Source of the DNA: an uncultured bacterium
GTDB taxonomy: Bacteria > Bacillota > Clostridia > Lachnospirales > Lachnospiraceae
Direction: 5' to 3'
Assembly (NCBI GenBank): GCA_947088515.1
Contig: CAMUHA010000060.1
Span: 1 to 15,732 of the forward strand
Length of the DNA stretch: 15,732 nucleotides
Shown here piece by piece: positions 15,232 through 15,732 of the stretch. The position numbers and the translations under genes are program-made. The notes below the pieces were generated by a model, which was not told the DNA's origin, ran no database searches, and saw only the letters and a list, made by a program, of their open reading frames with translations. Position 1 is the first letter of the stretch. Every line of letters starts with the position of its first letter.

Positions 15232-15732
15232 ATGAAACAGTATATTTTGGAATGTTGTGTGGACAGTGTGGAGTCGGCCCTTGCTGCGGCAAAAGGGGGA
15301 GCTGACCGCCTGGAGCTTTGTGCGTCACTGGTAATAGGAGGCACATCTCCAAGTCTTGCGCTATTTGAACAGATAAGAAAATACTGCAATACGCCGGTCC
15401 GGGTATTGCTGAGGCCTCGTTTTGGGGATTTTCTTTATACCAGCTATGAGTTTGAAGTTATAAAAAGAGAAGTGGAACTGTTTAGGAAAGCAGGCGCCAA
15501 CGGGGTGGTGATTGGATGCCTTAGGGAGAATGGAAAGCTTCATATGGAATATATGAGAGAGCTGATAAAAACGGCAGGCGACATGAAGGTGACACTGCAC
15601 CGGGCTTTTGATGTGTGTGCAGACCCCTTGGAAGCTTACAGGCAGGCAGGGGAGCTGGGGATAGATACCATTTTAACTTCGGGGCAGGAGGACAACTGCC
15701 TTAAGGGGATGCCGCTGATAAAGCAATTGTGC
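15232..15732 (+). CDS. cutC: CutC family protein, partial (C-terminus outside window)
   Basis: The first 167 residues of a CutC protein, a TIM-barrel family historically linked to copper handling; its enzymatic role in most bacteria is not established. The sequence starts MKQYILECCVDSVESALAA and shows the family's usual segments: GGADRLELCASLVIGGTSPS, VLLRPRFGDFLYT, and VTLHRAFDVCADP followed by ILTSGQ. The gene runs off the right edge about 75 residues short of the normal length. The ATG has a strong AGGAGGG (15219-15225) 6 nt upstream. It follows the glycohydrolase gene closely on the same strand. Confidence 0.92.
   Translation, partial: MKQYILECCVDSVESALAAAKGGADRLELCASLVIGGTSPSLALFEQIRKYCNTPVRVLLRPRFGDFLYTSYEFEVIKREVELFRKAGANGVVIGCLRENGKLHMEYMRELIKTAGDMKVTLHRAFDVCADPLEAYRQAGELGIDTILTSGQEDNCLKGMPLIKQLC

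Noticed and set aside
1..15732. CRISPR arrays, tRNA or rRNA genes
   Set aside because: No regularly spaced repeats and no cloverleaf or rRNA-like sequence were seen on reading the window.

Overview
The window looks like chromosome of a spore-forming gut Clostridia, most likely a member of the Lachnospiraceae. The reasons are moderate GC, strong AGGAGG ribosome binding sites, an LplB/LplC-type sugar importer with a YesM/YesN-type two-component system, cysteine-type sulfatases, and a clostridial SleC-type spore cortex-lytic gene. The genus is not decidable from the sequence alone.

Left part (1-10307): after the start of an RlmD-type 23S rRNA methyltransferase (minus strand, cut by the window edge) comes a compact sulfated-glycan or sulfate-ester utilisation locus. 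It holds a minus-strand sulfatase (575-2008), a divergent AT-rich promoter region, and two ABC permeases plus a lipoprotein solute-binding protein (2316-5993), closed by a very strong terminator. A second transcription unit has its own good promoter (6110-6138) and encodes a YesM-type sensor kinase, an AraC-type response regulator and a second sulfatase (6175-10272), again closed by a terminator. The logic would be: sense a ligand, activate the importer and sulfatases, remove sulfate, take up the sugar. No ATPase, glycoside hydrolase or sulfatase-maturating enzyme is in the window, so these must come from elsewhere.

Middle part (10346-14141, minus strand): this is the most striking region. 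One gene for a SleC-like spore cortex-lytic protein is split into a 5' piece (13512-14141) and a 3' piece (10346-11533) by a 1,978-bp element. The element carries only a large serine recombinase (11588-13207, TTG start) and an overlapping 76-residue gene (13200-13430). Both ends carry GTAC. Joining them there restores a 605-codon open frame through the middle of the catalytic domain. This is the architecture of developmentally excised elements such as skin in sigK and SPbeta in spsM, but here in a very small form and in a germination gene. The recombinase lies in the same direction as the host gene, so the host gene's sporulation promoter could also read the recombinase.

Right part (14178-15732): divergently transcribed from the split gene are a microbial-type poly(ADP-ribose) glycohydrolase (PARG, TIGR02452-like) and the start of a CutC-family gene, apparently in one operon and cut by the right edge.
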